NCBI GenBank assembly: GCA_002943765.1
Contig: PQWQ01000001.1
Span: 1,860,001-1,924,000 of the forward strand
Source: Psoroptes ovis
Taxonomy: Eukaryota > Arthropoda > Arachnida > Sarcoptiformes > Psoroptidae
Length of the DNA stretch: 64,000 nucleotides
Direction of reading: 5' to 3'
In this document: positions 24,779 through 38,155 of the stretch, piece by piece
Position numbering within the stretch: the stretch's first letter is position 1
How the letters are laid out: every line of letters starts with the position of its first letter
Translations under genes and position numbers: made by a program
Notes under the pieces: model-generated
The model's input: only the letters and a program-made list of their open reading frames with translations
Database searches by the model: none
What the model was told of the DNA's origin: nothing

Positions 24779-25547
24779 ATGCTTCGATTTTGGATTAATC
24801 GTTGGATAATATTTCAGCTACTATTATTCATTACAACAAAGCTATCATTGAAATTTTTCGTTTGCGGCAATGATGATGAATCGTTGATTGAAATGTTTAC
24901 CGATTCAAATGTTCAAATGAATAATAATGATGATTCACGCGTCAATAATGCAAATGATAATGATAAAACTAAAATGGCTGAATGTCATTTGCGTCCAGTA
25001 ATTCACATACTTCAACGTGCTGGCTGCATACCGAAACCTATTCCATCATTCGCTTGTTATGGCACATGTAATTCTTATGTTCAGGTTTGTTTATTTACTA
25101 ATTTATTGATTTTGCTCATACTTTTTTCTTGTATTAATCAATCATTTTAATTAAAAAATCTTTCAATTTTCACTTTGTAAATGAAAATTGAAATGGAAAA
25201 ATCAAATAATCAATCTTGAAATCAAATCCACGCATTTCCAGGTATCAGACTCGAAATTCTGGGAATTGGAACGTTCCTGTAATTGCTGTCAAGAAATTGG
25301 TGAACGTGAAGCATCGATCATGTTACATTGTCCAGGACAAACACCACAACATCGTCGTGTAACAACTCGTGCACCGGTCGAATGTTTATGTCGTCCTTGT
25401 TCGGCAATCGATGAACAACAAGTTAAACCATTGGAAATGTTATTCCATAATAATCAACATCATCATCATCAACAGCCATCATCATTATCATCTCATCATT
25501 CGATGGATGATTATAATCAAGAAATTGATCGTCGAAATTATTATTAA
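24779..25547 (+). CDS. burs: Bursicon subunit alpha
   Basis: Secreted cystine-knot partner of the beta subunit. Exons 24779-25084 and 25242-25547 (157-base intron, phase 0, after SYVQ, the position expected from insects) give 203 residues. The N-terminus is hydrophobic (IIFQLLLFITTKLSLKFF). After an Asp/Asn-rich linker the CTCK domain reads CHLRPVIHILQRAGC, PKPIPSFACYGTCNSYVQ, SCNCCQEIGEREA, LHCPG, ECLCRPCSAIDE. All eleven cysteines are present, and PKPIPSFAC with RSCNCCQE.GERE is diagnostic of alpha. The C-terminal extension is His/Ser-rich, a typical low-complexity addition in this genome. The start at ATG 24779 gives the signal peptide; the frame extends upstream only through a non-ATG codon. 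Confidence 0.95.
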
Positions 25548-25610
25548 ATTCAATTAAATTCTTTTATTTGTTTTTTTTTTCTCATTTCATTGTCCTTTTC
25601 ATAACCAAAA

Positions 25611-25805
25611 ATGAAAAACCAAAAACAGAATTTCGTGAAAACATTGAATTTTGCTACCCAAAACTTGATCAAACTGAACAATGATATCAGTATCATTGAA
25701 TCATTGAAATTGATACCCAATCGATTAATTATAATTTTAACCGTTCATTTATTTTCGTTGATTTCACTATTTTATATCATGATCATTTACAAACAAAAAT
25801 ATTGA
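25611..25805 (+). CDS. Possible 64-residue tail-anchored microprotein
   Basis: ATG-started ORF 63 bases past the bursicon alpha stop. A basic N-terminus and an amphipathic stretch lead into a C-terminal hydrophobic helix (LIIILTVHLFSLISLFYIMII) ending KQKY. No family recognised. It lies where the 3' UTR of bursicon alpha should be, so it may be chance. Confidence 0.2.
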   Translation: MKNQKQNFVKTLNFATQNLIKLNNDISIIESLKLIPNRLIIILTVHLFSLISLFYIMIIYKQKY

Positions 25806-27058
25806 AATATATTCAAATTAAAACCGCTTTAATCATACAACAGATAAATTGTATGTGAGTTATTAAAACTAAAATTATGGTGCACATATGGTTAATTATC
25901 AATTATAATTGGTAATTTGAAAGTACACTACCATCACACACACATATCAAATTATCATTTTGCAAGGCGATTCAAGGGAGAAATTTTGAATGATCACACA
26001 AACTATTCAACGATGATCAAACCGTTGTGTATTCGATGTACACGTGTGTGTGTTCAATAATGTTGAATGGAGACTGCGTTAACCAGAAACCGTTTTTTTT
26101 TTCGTTTTGCCGATCATGTTTCGGTTATTTGTACCGAAAAAAATTTTTCCATGTTTTTTTCGGAACCTTTTTGAAAAACAGATAAAATCTGTATCATCTG
26201 CATGTGTAACGAACAGAATCAGAGATAATAATAATAACAAATAAATAAATAAAAATAAGCATGACAAAGTAAACTTTTCGAAATGATTCACAAAAAAAAC
26301 ATACAAATACGATTTCAACGGTGATTTTTGAAGTAAAGCAAAAATTTTTATGAAAATTCATTTTTGTTTCGTTTTGAAATGATCATTTGTGTTCCAATGT
26401 GCTTGATGCTAAATAATGGTAAATAAATAATTCAAATAAATAGAAAATTCCGCCAATTTTATCAAAACAAATTTTCAAAAATTATTTGATCAATCATCTC
26501 TATTCGTTGTTGTTGATATTCTGTAAACAATAATGAAATTCATTCAATTCATTGAATTCATTATATTCGTGATTCTTGATACTGTTTTGTTTACACACAG
26601 ACTTTGTTTTATTTAATTTTACTTCATTTTCTTTCATTTCACATATATTATTATTGTTAATTATGAGTAAATTCTTTGAATTTTCTCCTGTATTTCACTT
26701 CTTGAATTAATAATTCCGTATTGTTAATCTCATTAAAAATTTCTTAATTTTTTCTGTAAATAAGAAGATTTAAGCATTTTGTTTGTTTTTTGTTTTTCGG
26801 TACAAATAATTTCAAGGAAAAAACCATTGAACAAACGCTGCAACCTTTCAAAAGATTTATGTGAAAATTTAGGAAAATTGTACATTTTTCGATATAATGG
26901 AAAATGTTTCGAAATCATTGTTCATAATCAACAAACAACAATAGGAACAATGCTCATTAATTTTGCCATTTATTTGGCTTTATTTTACTGTTGCTGCTGA
27001 AATTATAAGTGTGTAGTGATAACAGTTTTCAACCAAAATAAAACAAACCGAAAGAAAA
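25806..27058. other. Intergenic region upstream of the PDF-receptor-like gene
   Basis: AT-rich, 1.25 kb. Short CA/TG runs near 25935 and 26044. Open frames here (for example 26779-27000) lack features and run on both strands, so I do not call them. Confidence 0.4.
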
Positions 27059-30000
27059 ATGTTGATTCAACAAAATAGTACAAATATTTCACCATCTTTT
27101 GATACTAATCAATCATCAACACTAATGGTGGGTGATGAAACGAATATTTCTCGAAAATTATCATCAATAAATGATCCAATTGTTTTCGATCAAATTTTGT
27201 CTTCCATAACAACAAGCTTGTCATTATCGTCATCTCCATTATCATCCTCATACACATCAATGTCTTCATCATCCACAATCATACCATTGATGATGAATAA
27301 TGATGGAATTAATGTCAATAATACAGATAGCAATAATAGTAATGATGACAATAATAATGATAATAATTCACCTTTATCAACATTATGGACTACAAGAATA
27401 TTGACTATGAATGATGATATTGTTTGTTCACAATTATTTACGGCCAATTCAGCCAATATTGATGGTGTATCATCATATATTAATAATGATAATGTAACGA
27501 TTATGGCCAATGTCACAAACACAACATTATCATCGAATGTAGTAAATTTAAATTTAGATCAACTTAGTGAACAATTAAATAATCAAAGTTAGTATTGGTA
27601 TTTTTCTTAAATTTATCCTTGAATGTTTAATCAATCTTTTACCTATCATTTTCACCATTTTTATTATAAAAAAGGTCAACTATTTCTAAATGAAACGTGG
27701 ATATTTAATAATTACAATAATTTATCATCTGAAAATGATTATAATGCATCATCATCATCATCATTATCATCATCAATAACATCGATGATAATGAATCAAA
27801 ATCTATCATCCTCATTATCCATATCATCATCATCACATTGTGAAACTGTTTGGGATGGTTTCTATTGTTGGCCAATGACTGCTTCAAGTACAATATTAAT
27901 GCGTTCTTGTAGAGATATATTCGATTCTGTTGGTGAATTGCCAAAAGATCAAATCGATGAATCCACTTTGAACAATGGTATGTAATTGATTTGATTGTTT
28001 TTTTTTATTATATGTTGCTCAAGAAAAATAAAATTCCAAGCATCCATAAACAATGGTGCGAAAAATCTTTATAATTTAATCATTTAAATGATTTAATTTA
28101 AAACTAATTCATCATCATCACTCCTCGAAGACATAATGAAGACATGAAAAATTAAATGACAAATGCACACACCACATACGCTTACATGCGCCAACAACAA
28201 TGAACAATGAATGAAGAATCCAATTATACATTCATTTACTCATTTATTTATGACATACATTCTTTGTTATGAATAAATAAATAAACGAATAAATTATTTA
28301 AATCATAAAGTTTTTCATTCTTTGCTGTTGGTCAATTCCTTATGTGTGTGTGTGAGCGTAATAATTTCACGAAACTTTATTATCAAATTATTTATTATCA
28401 TATCATTACAATTACACCGCACATACAAACGCAGACACAATCACAATTTAAATGAAATTCAAATCTCATTATTTTTTATTATTTATTGTATTTGAAACAT
28501 CTAAAAATATTTATTTATTCCATTTCGAAATTCATTGTTTTCATTGTTATTGCTGCTCAATGTTAGCCGCTCAAATGGTTCCGCATGGTGATAAAATAAT
28601 GATGATAATGATGGCCGTAAAATACGCTGAAATACGGCCACAAAATAAATAATCATGATCATAATTGAATTAGCATAAATGAATTTTAATGAACCAATGA
28701 ATGAATGAACCAAAGTCATGTGTGTGACTGAAGCTTGGATCCAAATAACCTCAAAGATAATTGACATCTTTTGGTTATTCATATTTATTTTATTGTTTTT
28801 CTCCTTTTCTCGGCTCGAATTTCATAATTATTTGTTATAATTATTCATTTATTTGTAGTCAATCTTCGGTTTCTTTGATATCATTGATGTGAATATCTTT
28901 GGAAAAAGTGTAAAAAGTTCGTCAAGTGTAAGAATGAATGGTCGGAAATGGTTGAAATTTCAAATATTCACAGCCATTGAACTGTGAAACTATGAGATAT
29001 TTTTCCACTTAAGCATAATTCCAAATGTTGTTAGACAAATGTCCAATTAGAAATTGATAATTCATGTGCTGATGACATAATAATTATAGAAAATAAACGA
29101 TAATTTCCAAGTAAAGTGAAAATACAAGATGTTATAAATACATCGAAATTTTAATTATCTCAATAATTGACATTTATATGGTGATAATTTTAATTTTTTT
29201 CTCTTGGTTGACAATCAAATGAATGATCAAAATTTTTTCATTGACCAATGAGCAGTGTCTTGATTATTTGAAATTCATTGAAAAAGATGCAGCCGAAAAC
29301 ATGTAACGATCAAGAATTAATTTCCATTCAAGAAATAATTTACGATTCAAAGAGCCGTGAATTATTTCCGTTGATTATTTAGGACTCATTGATAAATCAA
29401 TTGATTATTACTTCATTATCAGCAGCAAACATAGCGAATAGTGATAATATTAGATGATAATGAATATAATTTGTATGAATACCTTTGATGAAATATAGAT
29501 AATTTCATATAATTTACGAGCGAAACTGCTATGTCTATGTGTAAATTTTTTTTCATTCAGACATTCACACAATTACTAATGAATGGATAACAATAGAATC
29601 GTTGATAATGAAAATGATTTGAGTGGATGAATGTATGGATGAATAAAAAAACGGATGGCTGAGCGGATGAAGTGCAACACAATAAATCATAATATTCTCA
29701 AGAATTCTCTTGATGAAAAAATAATCTAATGTACATAATGAAATATATGTTTCAAGTACTGAGTTTGAATTTACCAATTTCATCCATATATCAGTACTTG
29801 ATTTTGAATGCAAATTGGGATAAAAATTTCTGAATTATTCTTACGTTCAAAACCTAGACAATCATGAGATTTATTGCTATTCAGTGCTAAGACGCTCGTA
29901 ATCATTGAATCAAATTGTTTCAAGATGCACAAAGATATCAAAGGAAGTTAATCAAAGTAAAACAAAAGAAACAAATTGAATAAGAATGCAAAAGAAAACC

Positions 30001-33000
30001 ATATGGCATTTTGCTTTCATCGAAAATTATTTTCAATGTACTTAATATTCAATGATGATGATGATGATGATGATGAAAATAACGATGATAATAATGATAA
30101 TAATAAATTTATTTTCATCATCGTCATTATTTATATATTCAAGAATTCTTATGAGAATCTATTCATATTTTTATGAAATACAAAGAATCTTTTTATGATT
30201 TGATGGTAATCATAGTAATGATGATAATTTAATGGCATTCATTTGCATAGAAATATTCATTTTTCAATGTAATATTTGTTCTCAAATTTTGGTTCATTTA
30301 TGAATTATTCTTAAGAAAAATACGATGAATCAATCAAACATCAGCATCAATTGCTTACGCTTAATTGTTTATCATTAATTAAAATATTATGACTATGGCA
30401 CTAATCGTGACATATTTTAATTATTTACAATTTAATATCACAATTTTTTTCACTGAAAATTTCGAAAATTAAAATCATCAATCAACTTGGTATTATTGAT
30501 TACATAAATTAAAACATAAACAGAATCATATATTTGCTACCGTTGCTGCTGTTGTGGCTGAATCGTTGGCATTTGTTGCCGATGATGGGGATGATTATGA
30601 TGTGCAAGTAATGCATGATTATACATAATTTGTTCTTTATTTACGATATTACGTCGTTTACAACGGCAACAACAAAATATTAATAATAATATCAACACAA
30701 ATATTGTTGTTGTACCGGTTGTTATTGCTGAATAAACAACAAAACGATCGACTAAATCTTCATCAATTTCTAATGTTGTTGTTTCATCATTATTATTATT
30801 ACCATTTTGTTTATGATTATAATTTCTATTAAAATTTCTTCCAGTAAATTTTGTTTCGTTTCTTTCTGAATTTGAATCAAGAATATATTTTGATGATTTT
30901 GTTGTTGACTGTGATGATGATGAGGATGATGATGAAGATGGTAGCACAATTTCTTTACAAATAAATAATGGATTATTACGTCCAGCTAATTCAGTCAATG
31001 CATTCACTGGAAATCTTGTTGCTATTTCATTTGTTTCTTTAATTTGACCGGCATTCACTGATTGTAAACAAAGTTCATACGCAGACATTGATTGTAAACC
31101 ATTGATACGATGTTGATATGTTTTATTATTAGTGATTGGACCATCTAATGTATTATTTTCATCAATTAAACGGAATTTTTGTCGATTTGTTTGTCCATAA
31201 TTTCTAATGTATAGATTAAAACTTAATGGATTGATTTCCTCTTCAACTTTGGCATCAATTTTACGTTTTGATCTTTTGATCATTCCATTATCATCTTTAC
31301 GTAAATGTACAATCACTTGCCATCCTATCAATATTTCATTTGATGTTACATTCAAGATTATCATCATTGTTTCAATCGATTCAATATGACGAGGTTTAGG
31401 TGGATGTAAATATAATATAGCACTTGATGGACGAAATGTTGTATGCTTATGAAGTGTTTATATTTTTATTTTTTTGAATTAGATCAACCATTTGATAAAT
31501 TGATAAATAATTACATAAAATTACAAAACAAATTAATAATGAATGAATAAACATGAACGCAGTAATAACTTACTGTTTGTTGATTCATACGTTGTTGATA
31601 ATATTGTTGTTGTTGTTGTTGCTGTTCTAAATTATTAGGCATCAATATATGCGTTATTTTATTGTTATCATCATTGTTTGACATGTGTAAAAGTTCATTA
31701 TCATTTGTTATAATTTCAAATCTTTCACGTAATGATAATTTTCGTATTGTTGAAGAATTGTTGCCGCCGCTGCTGTTGTTGTTAATCAATTTTGAATCAA
31801 TATTCACATTTGTTGTTGTCGATAAACATTTTATTAATTCTGGCATTTGACAAATGACTGTTATCATTATAATAATTTCGATTATAATCCATTTTGACAT
31901 TTGATTTGATCTCATGTTTATATTTGCGTGTTTTCAAATTTTTATTTTTCAAATTCAAAGCATTTGCCATCAAAATTTTGTTGAAACATTTGAACACATT
32001 GATTGTGTTGCTTTGTGTCAGATTGAATTGAATGAGAGAAATTTAAAAAATACTAATGATGAAAATCATGCATTCAGGCAATAAAAAATTGATGAAATTT
32101 TCGTTAAATTGAAAAATTAATTGAAAACATGAAAAAATGGTCAATTTGTCAATAAAATGCATGTGAGTGCAAGTGTGTATAATTGGTCTGATGCAAATCG
32201 GCAACTGGCAATTACGTAAAACATTGAACATTTGGGAAAATTTGCATAAATTTCAGTCAAATTGATAGATTTCAATGATTTGAAAATGACTTTGAAATTC
32301 TAAAAATAACTTCGAAGCCAACCAATGATTGAATTTTCATTTCATTCATTTTTCAATTTTATTAATTATAAGTGAATTTTCTGTGATGCTTCGCGTATTT
32401 TCAGTATGTTAATCAATTCAAGAATCATTTTTTGACATTCATTTCTCATCATTGATAATTCATTAAAGGTAAAATGTTTGTTCATCATGAATGCTGTTGA
32501 TGCGGATGATGATGATGATGATGAAGCTCGAACAACAACAACAACGCATACACAATCACAATCCATACAATCATTAACCATATTTGCTTTTCTCCTGAAC
32601 ATTTTTCAACCACAAAATAAGCTCATCATTCATTCATATTCATTTTCGCATCAGTTAATGTGTTTTCAATGCCGTGTAAAACAGAAAAACATCATGTATT
32701 TCTGATGATAATAATAATAAAAATTTATTGAAAAATCCCCACCAACGCCAAAATATGCTAGCAGCTGTTATTTTTTTTTTTATTATCATTGGTGACCACC
32801 AATTGAAAAAAAACAATGATGTTTGATGTTAGATTTTAAATGCATGAATACAAACACGTTTATTCAAATGAACAATCATTGAAAAAACAATTAAATTGCT
32901 GTGAATCAAATCATTGAATTTATTTTGATAAATTAACCGAAACAATCATGAATTAGCGAGAAAGAGAGACAGAAAGGCAGAGTATCACGAAGACAGAAAG

Positions 33001-36000
33001 CAAGTCAAATAATAACCATACATAACATTCAGAAGACGTGACAAGATATTCATGATAACTCAATATTGAATTCATTGATCATGAATTTTGTTTTCTTGAA
33101 TGATTGATCATGAAACTGATTTCCATATCGATGCAAATCAATGAAATAACAATTTTGATGAATAGAACTAGAATGACAACACCTGGACACGATGTGGTTA
33201 TCACTCGGTGGCAATGCAATGCAATGATAAATCGATTCGATTTCATAAAAAATTGATGGACAAAGCGAAAATTCCGTAGATTCCGATTGATTGATTGATC
33301 GATCTGAATTCCACATGGATGGATTAGTCTGAAAAACAAAGTATGGTCATAAATTTACTAGGGTTCATTCATTCTTTCAATATTTTTGATTGACATTTTT
33401 GTTTGGGCGCAAAATGGTACAATGCTCTGCAATTTTTCTCGGTTATTTTTCGGCATAGGAGAATTTATCATGTTGTCAGTAGTAGCAAATTCAATTTGCC
33501 ATCGAAATTCCATCATTATTTATTAATTGAAAGAGGAATATTGTTGTTTACTTGTTGTTTATCATCATCATTAGGGATTAAATGAGCTTATAATTTTATT
33601 TATTTATTATTAATTTAAATTTCCATCATTTTCTTCTTCTTTCGCAACAGCATTCGCATATCGTATTTGTGACAATAATGGATCATGGATCAACAATTGG
33701 ACGAATTATACTGAATGTTTATTGTTGATCGCTAATGTAAGCAATTTCCAAAATTATTTTGAATTATCATCAAAAAATTTTAATTAATTTTTTTGTTGTT
33801 GTTGTTTCGTCGTAAATTATCAAATGATCATACAGAATGAATCCGATAATGATATATCAAAATATCAATTCATTAGACAATTAGTTATATTGATTATGTT
33901 TTCATGCTCAATGTTATCACTGATATTATTGTTGATTACATTTTTTATATTTACATATTTTCGGTAAATAATAATGATAATTACTTTCGATAAATGATTA
34001 ATAAATTACAAACAAAATCTTATCCTTGTTTCAATTTTTGTGTCTTCGTCATTTTTTTTTGTTATCTGATTTAAAGATCATTGACATCATGCCGATTTCG
34101 TGTACATCGTAATCTAGTATTATCATTAATTCTGCATTCACTTTGCTTACTATTAATTGCAAGTCCACATTTATTCAATCCAGATGAATCATTGTCATCA
34201 TATTGGGAAATTGTTTGTATTTATTTCATTTTTTATTTAAATTTTATTTTGGATAATAAAATTTTTCTTAAATAATCATCATCAATTTTTATTTTTATTT
34301 TATATTTTATTTTGTCCATTTCCTTATCATACGCGAAAGGAATGGCTATGTAAATCAATATTGACATTAAAACTATATTCAACATTGACATCAATCAATT
34401 GGATGTTTATCGAAGGTTTTCAGCTACATAGCCGTGTAACTGTATCGATATTACGAAAAGATGCACCATTCAAATTTTATCATTTATTAGGTTGGGGTAT
34501 GTTTATCAAAATATTTACATATTTTTTTCCTCAAAAATCAAAATTGAATAAAATCAAAAAAAAGTTGAAAGGGTTAAGATGACCTGGAGCAATGAATATT
34601 ATTATTGATATTTTTCAATTTTGATTCAAAAATATTTGACACATCACTCCTTCATATCATTCATAGGATAGTCAATATTATTATTTATAATTATTACGAA
34701 ATTATTCACAAAAATAAACTAAAATTTCTTTATCATAAGATGACATTTATATTAAAATCTAAATGAAAAATTTATGAATAAATCAATAATTCATAAGTAT
34801 TCATGACTGATCGTAATTCTGAATCGTATTGATTGAATTTTTTCAATATTTTGTTTTTTCTAAGCTTCTTTTCTTCACCCTTTCGATAGCTCTAGGCTCT
34901 CACCCACTCGTCATATGATTTTGATTATTTTTATCCACCCTCTCTCTCTTTCTATCTTGCTGATCATGAGGAAATTATTCCGATATGCATATGCGGAATA
35001 TAAGAGAAATATGAGGGAAATGATATGTGGAAATTGATAGGAAATGAAAAAAATAAAGACGGAATTGAATTTCATAAGAAATTCCTAATTTCAATCAAAT
35101 TTTGATCCGAATTCTTCGTTTTTTCCATTGAATTTATTAAGTTTGAAAATTTTCATCAAAATTTTTCACAACTTTGATGACGTATTTTCATATTATTTAA
35201 TATGACAATTAGCGTAATTAGGAGTTTAAAGTTGTATGAGTCAAACAAATGAAATGTTTCAAACATTTTTTGTCCATTCATTCATTCATTTTCTTTGTAT
35301 TTTATCCAATATTTTTCCATATAATTATCATAATTTCATTTATATTCACGCTAACAAAAACAAAACATAGGAATCCCATTGGTATTAATCACTATTTGGG
35401 CATTACAAATGTCATACACAATGGATACATTATGCTGGAATGGTTATGCACATTCATTTTATATTTGGATTATTGTCGGTCCAATGATTTTGGCTTTGTC
35501 GGTATGCAGACATATATGAAATGAATATAACGATTATCTTTAACATAATTTGACAATTTTGATAAAATGTATTGATAAAACAAACGTAATTTTTTTCTAT
35601 TCTTTCCATAAAAAAATATTCATAAGGTTAATTGCATATTTTTAGTGAATATTATTCGGGTATTGCTCACCAAATTACGGTTAACAGTTACGATCGAAAT
35701 TAAACAAATTCGCAAAGCAATCAAAGCTACAGCATTGCTATTCCCGCTACTTGGTTAGTTTATTAATATCGATTGGTTGCGATTTGGTTAAATTTCTAAA
35801 ATTTTTGTCACTTTTTTAAATTTAAAGGAATTTCACATTTACTATTTTGCATCAATCCAGATGATAATGGCCGTTTAGAGGATGCATATCTGATATTCAA
35901 TGCATTTCTTCAATCATCTCAGGTTTTTTAAATTTTTTTTTTCATTGGAAAATTTTAACAAATCATTTCAACCTTTTTATTTCAATTCAAAAATTCCAAA

Positions 36001-36728
36001 AAGCATCAATATTGACAGTTACAAATTTTTGAAATTATAACTAATTTTCGATAAAATTTTTCTTTCAGGGCATATTTGTTGCAATATTATATTGTTTTAT
36101 GGATAGTGATGTTCAACAAGCATTGAAATTAGTATATCAACGTACATTGAATAAAAATAATTCATTTTTACCACCACCATCAACGGCAACATCATCAAGA
36201 TGGTCACGAATGAATACAAAAAATCATGCAAAATGGATGACAATCATGAATCAAAGAAAATTGCCCTTAACTCATAAAAATAATTTAGGATCATTTAAAT
36301 ATTCCCGGAGGCAACCAATGTACAAGAATATAATTCGCACAAATTCATTGAATAATGCAACACTAGATGCTATACATTCTACCATTAATGATAATAATGA
36401 AAATGATTTCATTGATCAAAATAATTTTCATAAAAATTTATCCAACAATGATAATTGTGAACAACAACAGCAGAAAAATAAACATTTCGAACAATCATCA
36501 TTAGTGTTATTATCACCCAAAACAAATAAAAGTAAACTTTTAATGAATTACTCAAATGTTTCGAAACAACAGCAACATTTTACAGGAACAGGAAAAATAC
36601 AACAATTACCGATAACAAGTAAACGATCATCATCATCGCATGCATTGTGTATTATGTACAATTCAAATGGTGAGATGGTACGATTTAAACCAAAGCTACA
36701 ACATAATTCATCCAAAAACATTGGTTAG
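27059..36728 (+). CDS. Pdfr: Class B GPCR, PDF (pigment-dispersing factor) receptor-like
   Basis: Secretin-family receptor, in insects the cAMP-coupled PDF receptor of the circadian network. Ten exons: 27059-27587, 27675-27977, 33651-33736, 33836-33963, 34077-34212, 34340-34496, 35371-35501, 35627-35753, 35828-35922, 36069-36728; about 783 residues. The long Ser/Asn-rich N-terminus (about 225 residues) is followed by the hormone-receptor domain: HCETVWDGFYCWP, RSCRDIF, FAYRICDNNGSWINNWTNYTEC. Helices follow, with diagnostic INWMFIEGFQLHSRVTVSIL, PFKFYHLLGWGIPL, FLVNIIRVLLTKLR, KAIKATALLFPLLGISHLLF and QSSQGIFVAILYCFMDSDVQQAL. WMFIEG with FKF..LGW and LVNIIRVL.KLR fit PDFR better than calcitonin- or DH31-type receptors. 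The acceptor at 35627 (not the AG at 35645) restores VNCIFLVNIIRVL. Intron 2 is 5673 bases and contains another gene. Confidence 0.9.
30053..30076. repeat. (GAT)n microsatellite
   Basis: About eight ATG/GAT trinucleotide units within intron 2 of the PDF-receptor-like gene. Similar shorter GAT runs recur at 32502-32522, 48849-48860 and 49073-49084, and inside coding Ser/Asp runs. Confidence 0.8.
30537..31915 (-). CDS. Fibronectin-III-like single-pass membrane protein, nested in the Pdfr intron
   Basis: Two exons on the minus strand, 31915-31574 and 31445-30537, joined at a 128-base GT-AG intron, phase 0; about 416 residues. N-terminal signal (IIIEIIIMITVICQMPELIKCLS), an Asn/Ser/Gln-rich stretch, then a region of about 140 residues with the strand pattern of an FN3 domain. 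This region contains LHPPKPRHIESI, ILIGWQV, SFNLYIRNYG, then HRINGLQSMSAYELCLQSVNA and FICKEIVLP. The Tyr-corner-like AYELCLQSVN and the late Cys resemble FN3 domains of LRR/FN3 neuronal membrane proteins. One transmembrane helix (SAITTGTTTIFVLILLLIF) is followed by a CCCRCKRR juxtamembrane palmitoylation-like motif and a His/Gln-rich tail. It is antisense to, and wholly inside, the 5.7-kb intron 2 of the PDF-receptor-like gene. Specific family not identified. Confidence 0.8.
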
Positions 36729-37039
36729 TCTTTGATGGAAGCTATTATCGATGATTATTGAATGAAATTTTGTCCTAAAACCCAAAACAATCCAATTTGT
36801 ATTTTTAATTAATAAATTTTTTTTAAAATCTGTATTGATTTATATACGGAACAAAGCAAAGCTAGCAAATGCATCATTGATGAATTCAATCATTTATTAT
36901 TATTTCGTTTTTATACAAATATGTTGATTTTTAATTAAAAAAAAATTAGACAAAACTCACATGAAAATTGTGAAAAAAAGATGTTATGAATGTTAGATTT
37001 TTCAGATCAAATATGAATAATCCTATTAATTAAAGTTAA
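36729..37039. other. Spacer between convergent genes
   Basis: 311 bases holding the 3' UTRs of the PDF-receptor-like gene (+) and SMNDC1 (-). No other feature. Confidence 0.5.
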
Positions 37040-38155
37040 TCAGTGCATTGTCGATAATGGAAGCTTTGGTAAACCTGATGTCGGTTTACGTGGTACATTG
37101 TCCAATTTTTGTTGCTGATATTCGGTCATCGGTCGCCCACCAACACCTTGTGTTTTGTAAAAATAGAAAAATGGATTATCCCTGTATCTTTTAGAGAAGG
37201 ATTGATGATCATTATTAAACTTACCACATGTACCAACACCTACTCGTCCGGTCACGGTATCTGGAGATGCAAATATACTTTTCTTTTGACTTCCTTTCAT
37301 TTTCTTGATTTTGACCTTGTGTAATGGAAAAAATTGGATTAATGACTCTGATTCTCATGAATAAGATTGTTTATTACCTTTTGAGCAAATAATTGCCATT
37401 TTTTCTTATCTTTTTCTCTTTCTTCTTCCAATTGTTTCAGTTTTTCTTTGCGTTTTTGCTGCTTTCTTCGTTGATGTTCTCGAAGTTCTTGTTGTTTTTT
37501 ATATTGATTACCATTTAGCTGTTGCTGCTGTGATATGGTTGAACTATCAATTGATTTATAATTATTATTAGAATGATTGCTTGTCGATGATGATGATGAT
37601 CCTAAAGAAGATACATGTGCTTTATGAGTATTATTAAATGTATTACGTTTTTTCCCCAATGGTTTCAATAATCCAACCAAACATACTTCGGAAATACGTT
37701 TTTTTGTATGAGTAAAAATGACAGTACACTGGCCATCGGATGTAATATCTTCGACCTGTGCTTCGTAAAATCTAATAATGTTGATTGAAAAAAAATTATT
37801 GGTTTTTGAAAAACTTAATCGGCTAAAAATTCACTTACTGTCCATCTTCACTCCAAGGTGCTAATACCCAATCACCAGCACTAAAATGATGATCATGAGC
37901 CGGAGCGCCATCATTATCTAACGATTCCAATGCCGTCAGCTCTTCTTTAGACATTGTTTGTATAATTAATTTTATTACTTCCTAATTATTTAATTAAACA
38001 AAACAATTAATTATCAACAAATTTATCAAAATACTAACATTCAAATCCTTTTGTAATGTTTTCAAATCTTCATTATCAGGTTCATTTATTAGGCTCATTT
38101 CAACCTGTCTCAGTTGTATCCTGTAATTTCGGATATTCGCTAAATTGTCCGACAT
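37040..38155 (-). CDS. SMNDC1: Survival motor neuron domain-containing splicing factor SPF30
   Basis: Spliceosome assembly factor whose Tudor domain binds symmetric dimethyl-arginine on Sm proteins. Exons on the minus strand: 38155-38039, 37981-37839, 37771-37378, 37315-37225, 37146-37040; 283 residues. N-terminal coiled segment (NIRNYRIQLRQVEMSL), the EVIKLI motif, then the Tudor domain with AGDWVLAPWSEDGQFYEAQVEDI. Next comes a basic Ser/Gln-rich linker, a Lys/Glu/Arg coiled region (LKQLEEEREKDKKKWQLF) and the family C-terminal block KKSIFASPDTVTGRVGVGTCG joined to VGGRPMTEYQ. An in-frame intron (37224-37147) splits the last block and must be removed; read through, it would add about 26 foreign residues. 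The protein is longer than human SMNDC1 because of the linker. Confidence 0.93.

Noticed and set aside
26779..27000. 73-residue ORF ending LALFYCCC
   Set aside because: Overlaps an equally long minus-strand frame, no Kozak-like start or signal; the Cys ending looked like the 18561 peptide but without the Cys-rich tail.
29645..29720. tRNA-like A box (TGGCTGAGCGG) resembling Leu/Ser tRNA
   Set aside because: No B box (GGTTCRANYCC) or acceptor stem follows within 100 bases.
32366..33585. Several 60-90-residue frames on both strands inside the Pdfr intron
   Set aside because: Overlapping frames with simple-sequence Asp/Ser/Thr runs and no splice support.
35646..35753. Acceptor at 35644-35645 for the seventh-helix side of the PDF receptor
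   Set aside because: It breaks the frame; the acceptor at 35625-35626 keeps phase and restores the conserved VNCIFLVNIIRVL.
37147..37224. Readthrough coding of the SMNDC1 fourth intron
   Set aside because: In frame without stop, but it separates GTCG from VGGRPMT, which are adjoining in the family; clean GT-AG sites are present.
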